Source: Croceivirga lutea (GTDB lineage Bacteria > Bacteroidota > Bacteroidia > Flavobacteriales > Flavobacteriaceae). From it: a stretch of DNA of 64,000 bases. A model generated the notes under the pieces. It had not been told where the DNA came from, did no database searches, and saw only the letters and a program-made list of their open reading frames with translations. The translations under genes were made by a program, and so were the position numbers. The stretch spans positions 1 to 64,000 of the forward strand of contig NZ_JACJUK010000002.1 of the NCBI RefSeq assembly GCF_014235875.1, in the 5' to 3' direction. Shown here piece by piece: positions 1 to 9,708 of the stretch (position 1 is its first letter; every line of letters begins with the position of its first letter).

Positions 1-206
1 TCTCCATCGTATAATCTTTAATATTCTACGACTCTAGTCCATCCAAAACCCAAAGAAATCTTTCGAATTACTTGTTGTTTATTCTACGCTGTCGTTTCAA
101 TATGTCTAATGAACTTTGTATTTATTTTACAACTTTTAACTCCATTTTCATTACCCTAAAGTAACTCCTCTTTCGCCTCAGTTAACACCCTGCTCTCTAG
201 CAAAGC
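1..206 (-). other. rRNA operon leader, running into the 5' end of a 16S rRNA gene
   Basis: This stretch has no coding frame of interest. Read on the minus strand it starts just after a strong promoter (212-243) and ends at the window edge with ACGATGGAGA. That matches the first bases of Flavobacteriaceae 16S rRNA genes as I remember them (the start of the stretch that continues GTTTGATCCTGG). The 16S body would therefore lie immediately left of the window, and only about the first nine bases could be present here. The roughly 200-base spacing between promoter and 16S start is normal for an rRNA leader, which would be removed by RNase III processing. The assignment rests on the edge match plus the promoter; no 16S body is visible. 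Confidence 0.6.
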
Positions 207-211
207 GGGTG

Positions 212-243
212 CAAATATAAAACCGTTTTTTTAACCACCAAAA
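212..243 (-). promoter_or_regulatory. Bacteroidetes sigma-ABfr-type promoter of the rRNA operon
   Basis: On the minus strand there is TTTTG (239-243), a 19-base spacer, then TATATTTG (212-219). This is an exact match to the Bacteroidetes -33/-7 consensus (TTTG, about 19, TAnnTTTG) with the preferred spacing. Transcription would start near 205 and run left. No other promoter in the window matches the consensus this well, which fits a strongly expressed rRNA operon. The spacer is A/T-rich apart from a short GG tract. The 89 bases between this promoter and the porin stop codon (244-332) hold nothing else I can support. Confidence 0.75.
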
Positions 244-332
244 GTCTTTTCAATAATTTTCTAGAAAAAAATCAAATTAAAAACACATATTCTGATTATC
301 AGTGCTTTACAAATAATACTTTAACACTTTTT

Positions 333-2339
333 TTAGGAAAAGAAATTCCAAACCAAACCAAAACGTATCACAAAATCTCTGTACGGATAATTTGGTGCTG
401 CATAATAATTGTACTCTTTTTGCCAAAGCGTATTTAAATGTTCGGCCTTTAAATAAATTCTTGTTTGCCTAACTTTAGCATTTATAAAGAAATCTATTAG
501 AGGATATGCTCCTAATTCCTCCGAATCTTGAATGTAGAAATCTCCTATAAGTGGATTGTAAGCATCCATATTATAAGCAGAAAAGTATTTAAATGTAACT
601 CCTGTTTGTATATACATTGCTTTTTTAAAGACATCGCTTGAATAATACAATGTATTTCTAGTAAGAATCTCGGGCAAATTAAGTACCTGGTTATTTTGAT
701 TTACATTTTGATAAAGTACTGTATTGTTCAGTGCCCACTTTCGCCATTTTATTTCTTTTTGCCACTTAGCTCTCAAATAATTAATTGTAGCTGTTTCTTG
801 AAATGGTTTCACAAAAGCATCTTGCTGTCCTGCTTCTATTTGTTCTGTAGTAGCATTGGAATCAAAATAGGTATAATTATCAATATTCGAATATTTAACA
901 GAAATATCACCTAACCATTTTGAGTTTATACCGGCAGTTGCCGACTGTACTCTTTGCTTATCGAAAATGGTAGTATTTTGCCAATTAAAATTTTCATAAT
1001 CGCTTTGATACAACAAGAAATTAAAATTCGGCATTCTTGAACTTCCATGAATTCTGAAGAATATCTTATTGTTATCATTCAAGTCATAATCAATAGAAGC
1101 GTTTAGTAAATTACCTGCTATATCCCCTGAAAGCTGATATTTGAGTTCGCCTTTTAGATGAATTGGCCCCAAAGAATTGTCATAGCTAGCCTCTAGAAGC
1201 ATTTCATTACCTTCTATTCTATTGGTTATTGTTTGTTCTGGTTGCACTAAAATGCTATTGAAAAAATAATTATAGTTATAAAAACCAAAGCCTGCACTTA
1301 AATTTCCCCAACCAGGATTGCTAAAATCAATTGAAAGATTATTCTTAGTTAGCTGAAGTTTAGATTTATCATCTATACTTGTTAAAAACGCATCACCCAG
1401 GGAAGCATTAGCTGCTGCTTGAACAAATTGAAAGAATTTTGATTCATATTGAAACTTATGACTCAATGCCAAAAGCGTTTTTTTTGTTACTAAAGAATCT
1501 CTCTTTGGTTTTACCAAATTAAACTGATGATTCAAAACATATCTTCTACCCAACAATCTAGAATCGGCATTGGTATAAACCAAATCTATTCTAGAGCGAT
1601 CTATAAAATCCTCTTCTCCAGATTCAAATTGTTCTGCTTTATTAAGGAGCCCACCGTTTTCTTCTGATTCTAAATCTTGAACTGCTAAATGTCCTCTTAC
1701 CCAATACCTATTGTTTTTAGTTCTATAATTAAAACCTGTTCTAAATCTACCAGATTCTGCTTGTTCGTATGCATATTTACCCAATGATCTAAAACCAGAA
1801 TACGCAACTGAAAAGTTTAATCTAGGAGAGGTATTAAAAGTTAATAAGGCATCTAAATATTGCCCCTGCTCAAATGTTGTTTTAAAAAATAGTTCAGTTA
1901 AAGGGGTAGGAACATGATAGTACTTAAAGTCTTCTGCTTTAATGTACATGAATTGTTTGGCCTGAGCACCGTAACCTGGCATTACAGAAGAACTCTCAAA
2001 ATTTCTACCTAATCTATTATATGGTTGACCAACATTAGCAAACGGCATTAACTCAAAATCATCTTTGCGTAGAACATTATACTTATATTCTTTAGCTATT
2101 GTTAATGTAGTATCAACAAAGGTTGAGTCACCTTCTTGCGGAATTATTCTATAATCTTTTATGGTAAGCTTCACCTCTTCCTCTGGTTTTTTCTGCTTCA
2201 AACTTTTTTTAAGGTTATTAATAGAGTCTCTAAAAGCCTCATCTCGCTGATTCGCGGGAACGGAATTTTGGTTTTTATCTTTTTGACTCCAAATTAAGTT
2301 CGATGCTAACAATAACACCACTAACGGAAAGTACTTCAT
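333..2339 (-). CDS. putative outer-membrane porin (Porin_10-like)
   Basis: The protein of about 668 residues begins with a signal peptide (MKYFPLVVLLLASNLIWSQ). A charged segment rich in Lys and Glu follows, then a long region with the alternating aromatic/polar pattern of outer-membrane beta-strands. It ends in ...VWNFFS, an aromatic terminus of the kind used for outer-membrane assembly. Length and pattern match the 'putative porin' family (Porin_10) common in Flavobacteriia; substrate unknown. The reading frame stays open 93 bases upstream, to 2432, but the first ATG followed by a signal peptide is at 2339 and is taken as the start. It converges on the rRNA promoter region and is divergent from the T9SS protein at 2503. 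Confidence 0.75.
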   Translation of the reverse strand: MKYFPLVVLLLASNLIWSQKDKNQNSVPANQRDEAFRDSINNLKKSLKQKKPEEEVKLTIKDYRIIPQEGDSTFVDTTLTIAKEYKYNVLRKDDFELMPFANVGQPYNRLGRNFESSSVMPGYGAQAKQFMYIKAEDFKYYHVPTPLTELFFKTTFEQGQYLDALLTFNTSPRLNFSVAYSGFRSLGKYAYEQAESGRFRTGFNYRTKNNRYWVRGHLAVQDLESEENGGLLNKAEQFESGEEDFIDRSRIDLVYTNADSRLLGRRYVLNHQFNLVKPKRDSLVTKKTLLALSHKFQYESKFFQFVQAAANASLGDAFLTSIDDKSKLQLTKNNLSIDFSNPGWGNLSAGFGFYNYNYFFNSILVQPEQTITNRIEGNEMLLEASYDNSLGPIHLKGELKYQLSGDIAGNLLNASIDYDLNDNNKIFFRIHGSSRMPNFNFLLYQSDYENFNWQNTTIFDKQRVQSATAGINSKWLGDISVKYSNIDNYTYFDSNATTEQIEAGQQDAFVKPFQETATINYLRAKWQKEIKWRKWALNNTVLYQNVNQNNQVLNLPEILTRNTLYYSSDVFKKAMYIQTGVTFKYFSAYNMDAYNPLIGDFYIQDSEELGAYPLIDFFINAKVRQTRIYLKAEHLNTLWQKEYNYYAAPNYPYRDFVIRFGLVWNFFS

Positions 2340-2502
2340 GCTATATACTTGGAGGGCAAAGTTATATCTTTTTGTTACTAAACAAATGTGAAAGTTAACC
2401 TTCGATATTACAAAAGCTTTTAAAACAACCAATTTATTAGATGCCCATTTTAAAACTTAAAACTGCGTTAAATTCCCTAATTTGTAGCATAATTAATATT
2501 AG

Positions 2503-5500
2503 ATGAAAAAATTAGTACTTCTACTTTTTTTGGGTACATGTTCCTTGGTAATAGGACAGTATAACCAAAATGCTCCTTTTATTGAGAATTTAAAGAAAGA
2601 AAACCAAACAACCTTAAAGTCATCCAATTCTAGCTATACTATTAATGAGCTTTCTAATGCTTTTGAAGCGTATTGGAAGAACAAAGACTGGAAGAAAAAA
2701 GGAAGTGGTTTTAAGCCCTTTAAACGCTGGGAAAATTATTGGGCTAATCAAGCAGATGCAGATGGTTATTTACCATCTGCTAAAAGCATTCTTGAATCTT
2801 TTAAAAACAAACAACTTTCTAAATTAGCACCTAACCCTGTTGCCAATTGGACTGCCATAGGACCTTTTAATCCTGGGGTCTTAGGAGGTGCACTACCAGG
2901 TACTGGCAGAATTAACATAATGGCCGTAGACCCTAATAATTCTGACATCTGGTATGCTGGTGCGCCAGCAGGAGGTATTTGGAAATCTACAGATGCCGGA
3001 CAGTCTTGGACTAACCTGTTTGATGATTTTTTACAAATTGGTGTTAGTGGTATAGCTATTGATTCCAATGATTCTAACATTATTTATATTACAACAGGTG
3101 ATGATGATGCTAGCGATTCTTTCAGCATTGGCGTATTTAAGTCTATTGATGGTGGTAATTCATGGACAGAAACGTCTTTAGGAGTTTCTAGTGATGCAAA
3201 TTGGAGTAACAATAGATTTATGAGTGAAATTGCTATTGACCCAAACAATTCTGATATAATTTGGGTAGCAACTAGTTTTGGTTTATATAAGTCGGTGGAT
3301 GCCGCTAATTCATGGGAACGTAAACAATCAGGAAATATCACAGACTTTAGATTTAAACCCGGAGATAGCAACACAATTTACGCTATTACCAACTCAAATT
3401 TTTATAAATCTACAAATGGAGACTCGTTTACAGAAATAACTTCCAACTTACCAATTGCTTCTGGTAGACGAGTCTTAGATGTTACTCCTGCAAATCCGGA
3501 ATTGGTTTATCTTTTAACAGCTGATACAGGTGCAAACAACTTTGAATACCAAGGTTTTTATGTTTCTACCGATAGTGGTGAAACTTTCACAGAAAGCTCA
3601 AATACTTCTGATGTTATGGAATCTAACCAAGCTTGGTTTGACTTGGCGATTGCGGTTTCTCCAACTAACGAAAATGAAGTTTATGTCGGTTGTTTAAATG
3701 TTTGGAAAACTACTGATGGGGGTTCATCTTTCTCTAAATTAAATGACTGGGCAATTAATAACCAAGCTTATGCTCATGCCGATATTCATACCCTAAAATT
3801 CTTTAACAACATATTATTTACTGGTACTGATGGCGGTCTATATACTTCAGACGACGGTGGAGCAACATTTACCGATATGACCAATAATATGGCGGTAACC
3901 CAGTTTTACCGTATGTCTGTAGCCAAGAATAATTCGCAACGCATTGCAGGAGGAACTCAAGATAACGCTGGCTACGTTGGTAACGGAACTTCATGGAACG
4001 TTTATACAGGTGGTGATGGAATGGATTATGAGATAGACCCAAATAACGAAGATATCATTTATGGCTTTGTACAATTTGGTGACCCCCTTTTCGTGACTAA
4101 TAACGCTGGTCAATCCTTAGGCTTTGTAAATGCTCCCGAAGGTGAATCTGGCAATTGGATCACTCCTTTGGCAGTAAATTCTGATGGAGAAGTTTTTGCT
4201 GGTTACTCAAGAGCTATTTTTAAACTTGTTGGTAATTCTTGGGAAAAGTGGTCTAATAATTTTGCAGTGGCTGGAGCTGATGGTGGTTCAAACAATATAG
4301 AAGATATTGAAATTGACCCAAATAATCCGCTAACGATGTATGCGGTTGATGGCAATAGAGTTTATCGTAGTTCTGATGGCGGTAAAAATTTTTCACTTTA
4401 TACTGAATTTGATGCAGTTGTTTCTGACTTGGCCATAAACACTACAGATGATTCTGCTATTTATGTTACCACATCTAACAGGGTTGGGGTTGGTGAAGCG
4501 GGTCAACCAGCTGCTAGAGGAGTTTTTAGAGTACCCCTAGAAGAAGATGGAAGCGCTGGAGTTATAGAAAATATTACATTAGATTTACCAACAGACCAAG
4601 CGTATTATGCCATCGTTCATCAAGGCAGACACTCTTTAAATCCCATATACGTTGGTACAACCCTAGGGGTTTATAGACTAGATGACTCTTTAACTGAGTG
4701 GGAAGAATTTGATTTAAACTTGCCAAATACCACTGTAAGCGATTTGGAAATCACCCTTGATGATGAAATAATTACGGCATCAACTTATGGTAGAGGGGTA
4801 TTCCAGTCCCCTATTCCCATCGAAATTCCTGAAAATGAAATTAGGCTAATTAGTATATCTCCTGCAAATAATGAAATTAATTGCGGAGAAGTTATACCCA
4901 CAGTAACTGTAGAAAATAAAGGCTTAAATCCCATAACGGAAGTCTTAGTAACGTATAATTTAAACGGTAGCAACAACCAAGAATACACATGGACAGGCAC
5001 TTTAGAAAGCGAAAATTCCACAGTAATAGAACTTCCAGAAATAACCAATCTAGCAAATGTTGGAGTCAATATTATTGTAGTCAACACCACAATCACTAAC
5101 GACACCTATGACGATAACAATTCTGCCGAAGGTAGTTTTATAATCAACCCTATCGAGACAGGTAATACTATTCTGGATTTTGAAAGTGAAGAATCAGAAT
5201 TAGTTGCTTACAATGAATCTGATGACTCTGTTTTATGGGAAAGAGGGGTGCCCACTGGTACTGTTTTAAATACAGCGGTATCTGGTAATCAGGTTTATGG
5301 CACTAATTTAGCAGGTAATCATCCGGATGGTACCAAGGCAATTTTACTAAGCCGATGCTATGACTTTAGTTCAATTTTAGCACCAGTATTAAAATTTCAA
5401 ATGGCCTATGACTTAGAGGTGAATTATGATATAGTTTACGTTGAGTATTCTATTAATAATGGTTTAACATGGTTAAATCTTGGTAGTACAAACAGTCAAC

Positions 5501-6795
5501 CTAATTGGTATAATAGTGACCGTACTAATGCGAGTTCTGGCGCAGCAAACGATTGTCAAAATTGCCCTGGAGCCCAATGGGTAGGAACCAATGCTGAAAT
5601 GACAGAATACGCTTATGATTTTGAACTTAATGCCACATTAGGCGAAACAGATTTAACCAACGAGAGTGAAATTATTTTTAGAATTGTATTTCAATCAGAC
5701 CCATCAGTATTTCAAGAAGGTGTGATTGTAGATGATTTTGGAGTGGAAGGATTTCAAAATGATAATGATGATGATGATGATGGCATTTTAGATACTGAAG
5801 ACAACTGTCCGTTAATAGCCAATGCTGAGCAATTAGATAACGATGGAGACGGTGAGGGTGACGTTTGTGATGTCGATGATGATAATGATGGTGTTCTAGA
5901 TACAGAAGATAATTGCCCTTTTACCGCTAACCCAGACCAAGCAGATGGAGACAATGACGGTATTGGTGATGTTTGTGATGACGATTTTGATAATGATGGG
6001 GTGCCAAATGCAAACGATTTATGTAATAATACTCCAGCGGATACTATTGTAGACATTGATGGATGTCCAATTTTTACACTTCCGTCGACTAATTTTTCTA
6101 TTCAAACCATAGGAGAATCATGTATAAGTACCAACAATGGGCAGATAGTTATTACAGCCGAAGAAATACTAGACTATACAGTAACTTTAGTTGGTGATGG
6201 AGTGGACTTTTCCAATCAATTTACTCAAGAATTTATATTTACGAATTTGTCTGCTGGTGAATATGAAATTTGTATTACCGTACTAGGACAAACTGATTAT
6301 GAGTTCTGTAATACTTTAATAATTACAGAACCCGCTCCACTTTCTGTATCATCAAAAGTAAGCACTTTAAACAACGAGGTTGAACTAGAACTTAGTGGTG
6401 GCAAACAATACACCATAACTTTAAATGGTAAACTTTACCAAACCAGTAGAAACTCAATTACGCTTCCTTTGGAAAATCTGGTAAATTCGTTAACCGTCTC
6501 TACTGATATAGCATGCCAAGGCGTGTATTCAGAATCCATTGTTTTAAGTAATGATTTTCTTGTTTACCCCAATCCTGTATCTGTTGACTATTTAAATATT
6601 TATTTAGGTAATACTAGCGACTCAGAAGCAGAATTAAACCTATTCAATGTTCAAGGAAGAAAAGTCATGCACAAAACCTTAAAAAACCCTTCTAATCTTA
6701 TTGAAATGAGTTTAAACGGACTACCAAATGGGGTTTACATTTTAAACATAAAAACAAAAGATTCTCTTAAGAATATTAAAATATTGAAGAAATGA
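2503..6795 (+). CDS. T9SS-secreted VPS10/BNR beta-propeller protein with thrombospondin type 3 repeats
   Basis: This is a secreted multidomain protein of 1430 residues. A signal peptide (1-19) is followed by a region of about 700 residues with repeated sortilin/BNR-type propeller blades: motifs such as DPNNSDIWY alternate with [23 protein letters not shown] and [11 protein letters not shown]. Next come an Ig/CARDB-like stretch (about 770-880) and a jelly-roll-like region (about 895-1080). Asp-rich thrombospondin type 3 calcium repeats (about 1086-1190) contain DTEDNCPL and [10 protein letters not shown]-terminal type A sorting domain (about 1350-1430) begins VYPNPVS and ends in KILKK. The family lacks a confirmed enzymatic role here; a glycosidase-like or adhesive surface function is inference. 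It overlaps the next gene by four bases (ATGA), so the two are co-translated. Confidence 0.85.
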   Translation: MKKLVLLLFLGTCSLVIGQYNQNAPFIENLKKENQTTLKSSNSSYTINELSNAFEAYWKNKDWKKKGSGFKPFKRWENYWANQADADGYLPSAKSILESFKNKQLSKLAPNPVANWTAIGPFNPGVLGGALPGTGRINIMAVDPNNSDIWYAGAPAGGIWKSTDAGQSWTNLFDDFLQIGVSGIAIDSNDSNIIYITTGDDDASDSFSIGVFKSIDGGNSWTETSLGVSSDANWSNNRFMSEIAIDPNNSDIIWVATSFGLYKSVDAANSWERKQSGNITDFRFKPGDSNTIYAITNSNFYKSTNGDSFTEITSNLPIASGRRVLDVTPANPELVYLLTADTGANNFEYQGFYVSTDSGETFTESSNTSDVMESNQAWFDLAIAVSPTNENEVYVGCLNVWKTTDGGSSFSKLNDWAINNQAYAHADIHTLKFFNNILFTGTDGGLYTSDDGGATFTDMTNNMAVTQFYRMSVAKNNSQRIAGGTQDNAGYVGNGTSWNVYTGGDGMDYEIDPNNEDIIYGFVQFGDPLFVTNNAGQSLGFVNAPEGESGNWITPLAVNSDGEVFAGYSRAIFKLVGNSWEKWSNNFAVAGADGGSNNIEDIEIDPNNPLTMYAVDGNRVYRSSDGGKNFSLYTEFDAVVSDLAINTTDDSAIYVTTSNRVGVGEAGQPAARGVFRVPLEEDGSAGVIENITLDLPTDQAYYAIVHQGRHSLNPIYVGTTLGVYRLDDSLTEWEEFDLNLPNTTVSDLEITLDDEIITASTYGRGVFQSPIPIEIPENEIRLISISPANNEINCGEVIPTVTVENKGLNPITEVLVTYNLNGSNNQEYTWTGTLESENSTVIELPEITNLANVGVNIIVVNTTITNDTYDDNNSAEGSFIINPIETGNTILDFESEESELVAYNESDDSVLWERGVPTGTVLNTAVSGNQVYGTNLAGNHPDGTKAILLSRCYDFSSILAPVLKFQMAYDLEVNYDIVYVEYSINNGLTWLNLGSTNSQPNWYNSDRTNASSGAANDCQNCPGAQWVGTNAEMTEYAYDFELNATLGETDLTNESEIIFRIVFQSDPSVFQEGVIVDDFGVEGFQNDNDDDDDGILDTEDNCPLIANAEQLDNDGDGEGDVCDVDDDNDGVLDTEDNCPFTANPDQADGDNDGIGDVCDDDFDNDGVPNANDLCNNTPADTIVDIDGCPIFTLPSTNFSIQTIGESCISTNNGQIVITAEEILDYTVTLVGDGVDFSNQFTQEFIFTNLSAGEYEICITVLGQTDYEFCNTLIITEPAPLSVSSKVSTLNNEVELELSGGKQYTITLNGKLYQTSRNSITLPLENLVNSLTVSTDIACQGVYSESIVLSNDFLVYPNPVSVDYLNIYLGNTSDSEAELNLFNVQGRKVMHKTLKNPSNLIEMSLNGLPNGVYILNIKTKDSLKNIKILKK

Positions 6796-7517
6796 AGAAT
6801 TTGAAAAACACATCTCTACTATTCATTTTACTCATTGTTTCGGCCTGTAGCAGCTCTAGTACTGATGACGACCCAAATTCTGGCTCTGATGATGATAAAG
6901 TGATAATTACGCCCGCAGCGGCAACCTTAATTTTCCCTCTAAATAATACGGAGTGTAATACCGGTGAAATTGAAAATGTAAACCAATCTTGGGTAACCTT
7001 TGAGTGGAATGCTTCTAATAATACCGACAGTTATGAAGTAAACATTGTTAACCTCAATACAGGAAATGCAACCCGGTCTAGAGTTAGTGATACTGAGTCG
7101 AGGGTTTTAATTGCCAGAGGCACACCTTATGAATGGTTTGTGGTATCAGAATCTTCTTCAACAAATGAAACCGCCACAAGTGAAACTTGGCGTTTTTATA
7201 ATGAAGGTCCAGGAATACAAAATTATAGTCCGTTCCCCGCAGTTGCTGTGAATCCAGAAAGAGGAGTCAATTTAGCTGCTTCTACTACTGAAGTTTCTTT
7301 AGAATGGAGCGCAAGCGATGTTGATAATGATATTTCTTCCTTTGAAGTCTTTTTTGGTACAGATGTTGAACCTACTACCTCAATTGCTGTGACAGAAAAT
7401 ACAGCTGTTTCTAATGTTGCTGTAATGTCAGGAAATATATATTACTGGAGGGTAGTAACTATTGATGAGATTGGTAACAGCTCATTCTCAGAAGTCTTTG
7501 AATTCAAAATATTGTAA
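6792..7517 (+). CDS. lipoprotein with two fibronectin type III-like domains
   Basis: The protein has 241 residues. The N terminus is a lipoprotein signal with lipobox VSAC (Cys about 19), followed by a Ser/Asp-rich linker. Two Ig-like/FN3-like modules follow: the first carries [16 protein letters not shown], the second [19 protein letters not shown]. Each has the Trp and Tyr spacing of FN3 domains that bind or present carbohydrate or protein. The start codon overlaps the stop of the T9SS propeller gene, and the next gene begins 19 bases after this stop. The three therefore look like one surface-protein transcription unit. A lipid-anchored partner for the secreted upstream protein is plausible, but that is inference. 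Confidence 0.7.
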   Translation: MKNLKNTSLLFILLIVSACSSSSTDDDPNSGSDDDKVIITPAAATLIFPLNNTECNTGEIENVNQSWVTFEWNASNNTDSYEVNIVNLNTGNATRSRVSDTESRVLIARGTPYEWFVVSESSSTNETATSETWRFYNEGPGIQNYSPFPAVAVNPERGVNLAASTTEVSLEWSASDVDNDISSFEVFFGTDVEPTTSIAVTENTAVSNVAVMSGNIYYWRVVTIDEIGNSSFSEVFEFKIL

Positions 7518-7536
7518 ACTAAAATTAAAAAATGCT

Positions 7537-8217
7537 ATGCTTTCAAAAACCCAAATTTTCATTGCTGGTACCTTACTTTCGGCAACACTAACTGTTAATG
7601 GTCAAACCAACAACACCGATTCTGGTGATGCCAACTATCAATTACTTGCGCAAAGCGATTTGTTTGTGTTTAGAATAGTTTCTCAAGAAACCGAAGCTCT
7701 TGGTTCAACTTATTTAGATGAATCGTTCTCACCCGGAGTAATAGTTATTAAAAATACAGGCCAAAAGATTAGTTTTCCAATGCGCTATAACGCGCTATCA
7801 AATGAAATTGAAATTGATAGAGAAAATCGAGTTGAAGCCATTAAACCATTAGGTGGTTCTGAGGTATTGTTAAACAATAAAACCTTTGTTGCCGTAAAAC
7901 ACCCTATTACTAATAAATTTATTTACGTAGAAAAATTGGTTGGCGTAAAGGCAAAATTGTACGATTTTTTCGAAGTTAAATTGAATAAAGCAGTTGCAGA
8001 TGCTACACTTCTTGGCATTGAAGATAAAGATGAATACGTGATAAAAGAACAATTATTTTATCAATTACCAGATGACACAATTAAAGAACTCCCTAATAAG
8101 AAAAAAGATTTGCTAAACATATTTAAAAAGGAACAAGAATTTATCAGTAATAAGAAGCTAAATCTTAAAAAGAAAGAAGATTTAATTGTCCTCTTTCAAT
8201 ATTTAAATACAATTTAA
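7537..8217 (+). CDS. secreted protein of unknown function
   Basis: The predicted protein has 226 residues. The frame extends 75 bases further 5', inside the preceding gene, but the ATG at 7537 gives a clean signal peptide (MLSKTQIFIAGTLLSATLTVNGQ) and follows the upstream stop by 19 bases, so it is preferred. The body (about 24-170) is mixed alpha/beta with a YVEKLVGVKAKLYDFFEVKL segment. The C terminus (about 190-226) is Lys-rich and probably helical. I do not recognise the family. It is the last gene of the block started by the T9SS propeller protein and is followed by a strong terminator, so a role in the same surface assembly is likely but unproven. Confidence 0.6.
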   Translation: MLSKTQIFIAGTLLSATLTVNGQTNNTDSGDANYQLLAQSDLFVFRIVSQETEALGSTYLDESFSPGVIVIKNTGQKISFPMRYNALSNEIEIDRENRVEAIKPLGGSEVLLNNKTFVAVKHPITNKFIYVEKLVGVKAKLYDFFEVKLNKAVADATLLGIEDKDEYVIKEQLFYQLPDDTIKELPNKKKDLLNIFKKEQEFISNKKLNLKKKEDLIVLFQYLNTI

Positions 8218-8226
8218 AAAATAAAA

Positions 8227-8250
8227 GCCCTGCAAATGCAGGGCCTTTTT
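8227..8250. terminator. bidirectional rho-independent terminator
   Basis: An 8-bp perfect stem (GCCCTGCA / TGCAGGGC, 8227-8234 and 8237-8244) with a two-base loop is followed by CTTTTT. It lies between convergent genes and has an A-run on the other side, so it can stop both transcripts. Confidence 0.85.
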
Positions 8251-8270
8251 ATTTTGAAACAAATTACCAA

Positions 8271-9692
8271 TTAATGGAATGGTAATACCTCAGGAGCTGT
8301 TTTATTGGCAACCAATATTTCATTTAAATCAATAGTAGTCGTTGCAACACCACTACCTGGAACGTAGTTAATGGCATCTAAATCAGGAATTACCGCCTGA
8401 ATAAAAGATGGAATTACTGGCTCAGTACCTGCATCACCTTCAGAAATGTTTTCATTTAATAACACCTCATTTTCGTCGATAATAAGCTTAACGCCCATAT
8501 CTACAAAACGAATACCTTCGGCAATAAAAACCTCTTGTCTAGTTCTGTATAGTAAGGTTAAACCTGCATCATCAGCAGTGATAGAAGGAACATCAGCAGC
8601 AGTTAAAGATGTACCAGAAACAGATGGAACATCTACATTTCCATTTTGTCTATCTAAAACTAAACCACTTCTACCATTTACAACGATATCATCGCTATCA
8701 GGTCTTGTTGCAGGCTCAAACTCACTTCTTTGTTCAATAGAGTCGTCAATAGTTCTTACTTCTCTTGTTGCAATAACGTCTAATAAACCTGTCATGTTAG
8801 TTTGAGCAGCACCAGCGTTACCATCAGCCAAATTAGCTTCAGCCAAAATTAGGTAAGCTTCTTCCGCTTTTAAAATGTGAACAGGTGCGTCACGCTCTGG
8901 AGTTAAAAAAGAATATTTAGGATCCAAGAAATCTAATGTTGGTAATGGTTGTAAATCATCGAAAGTTGCTCTTTCATAAAGAGCATTTTCAAATATGTTT
9001 GAAGGACCATTAGACTCATCAAAGTTTATTACTCTATCAAAATCTGAACCAAGGGCTAAAGCAGATTGTGCAGATGAAACTGCCTGTGCTTGATTACCTA
9101 AATAGTAATAAGCTCTAGCTTTACCTAAGTGATATTCTGGTTTAGCACTAATTGCTAAAGCAGCATCAAAGGATGCTATAGCATTTTGATAGTGATCAGC
9201 AGAGCTGATTGGAACTCCTGTTGGCTCAGCTGGTAATGCAGAGAAATACATTGCTGAATACAAATATGATAATCCAGCGTAAAAATTATACTCTGCTTCA
9301 ATATCAGCCGTATAATTTGGGTCACCAGGACCAACTGTTGATAAACCAAAAAGCGCTAATTCTCTTAGTCTTTGAATTTGTCTTTGGGTATCACGCATAT
9401 CTGGATCTGTAGGTACAATTACCAAATCATCCAAAAATTGACTAAAGAAAGTCTGCGTGTTAACGTAGTTGTCTGACCCTAATTCAGCAAGCACTAAAAT
9501 TTCATTAAGCGCTATAGCTGTTTGTCTCTCTAAACCTGCTAACCAAATAGTTGATGAGTTTGGCACTCCAACTACTGAGCCTTCAGACAGGTTAGGGTTT
9601 TCTACTTCGGTAAAGTCTACGACATCATCGAAGCCATTTGTGCAGCTAAATAAAAGTAGCCCACCTAAAACTGTAAATATTATTTTCTTCAT
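8271..9692 (-). CDS. SusD/RagB-type outer-membrane lipoprotein
   Basis: The protein of 473 residues has a lipoprotein signal (lipobox FSC, Cys about 17). TPR-like helical repeats follow (for example YYLGNQAQAVSSAQSALAL), then a C-terminal region with LILAEANLADGNAG and LLYRTRQEVFIAEGIRFVDM, which are hallmarks of the SusD/RagB family. SusD-like proteins sit as a lid on a SusC barrel and capture the nutrient at the cell surface. It lies 16 bases downstream of the SusC-like gene on the same strand, so the two form one operon. The substrate cannot be read: no glycoside hydrolase, lyase, sulfatase or peptidase is encoded next to the pair. Confidence 0.85.
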   Translation of the reverse strand: MKKIIFTVLGGLLLFSCTNGFDDVVDFTEVENPNLSEGSVVGVPNSSTIWLAGLERQTAIALNEILVLAELGSDNYVNTQTFFSQFLDDLVIVPTDPDMRDTQRQIQRLRELALFGLSTVGPGDPNYTADIEAEYNFYAGLSYLYSAMYFSALPAEPTGVPISSADHYQNAIASFDAALAISAKPEYHLGKARAYYYLGNQAQAVSSAQSALALGSDFDRVINFDESNGPSNIFENALYERATFDDLQPLPTLDFLDPKYSFLTPERDAPVHILKAEEAYLILAEANLADGNAGAAQTNMTGLLDVIATREVRTIDDSIEQRSEFEPATRPDSDDIVVNGRSGLVLDRQNGNVDVPSVSGTSLTAADVPSITADDAGLTLLYRTRQEVFIAEGIRFVDMGVKLIIDENEVLLNENISEGDAGTEPVIPSFIQAVIPDLDAINYVPGSGVATTTIDLNEILVANKTAPEVLPFH

Positions 9693-9708
9693 TATATTTT
9701 TCTTTCAA

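Noticed and set aside
5754-6056. Ser-rich ORF on the minus strand
   Set aside because: It is the antisense of the Asp-rich thrombospondin type 3 repeats (GAT/GAC codons read as ATC/TCA-type).
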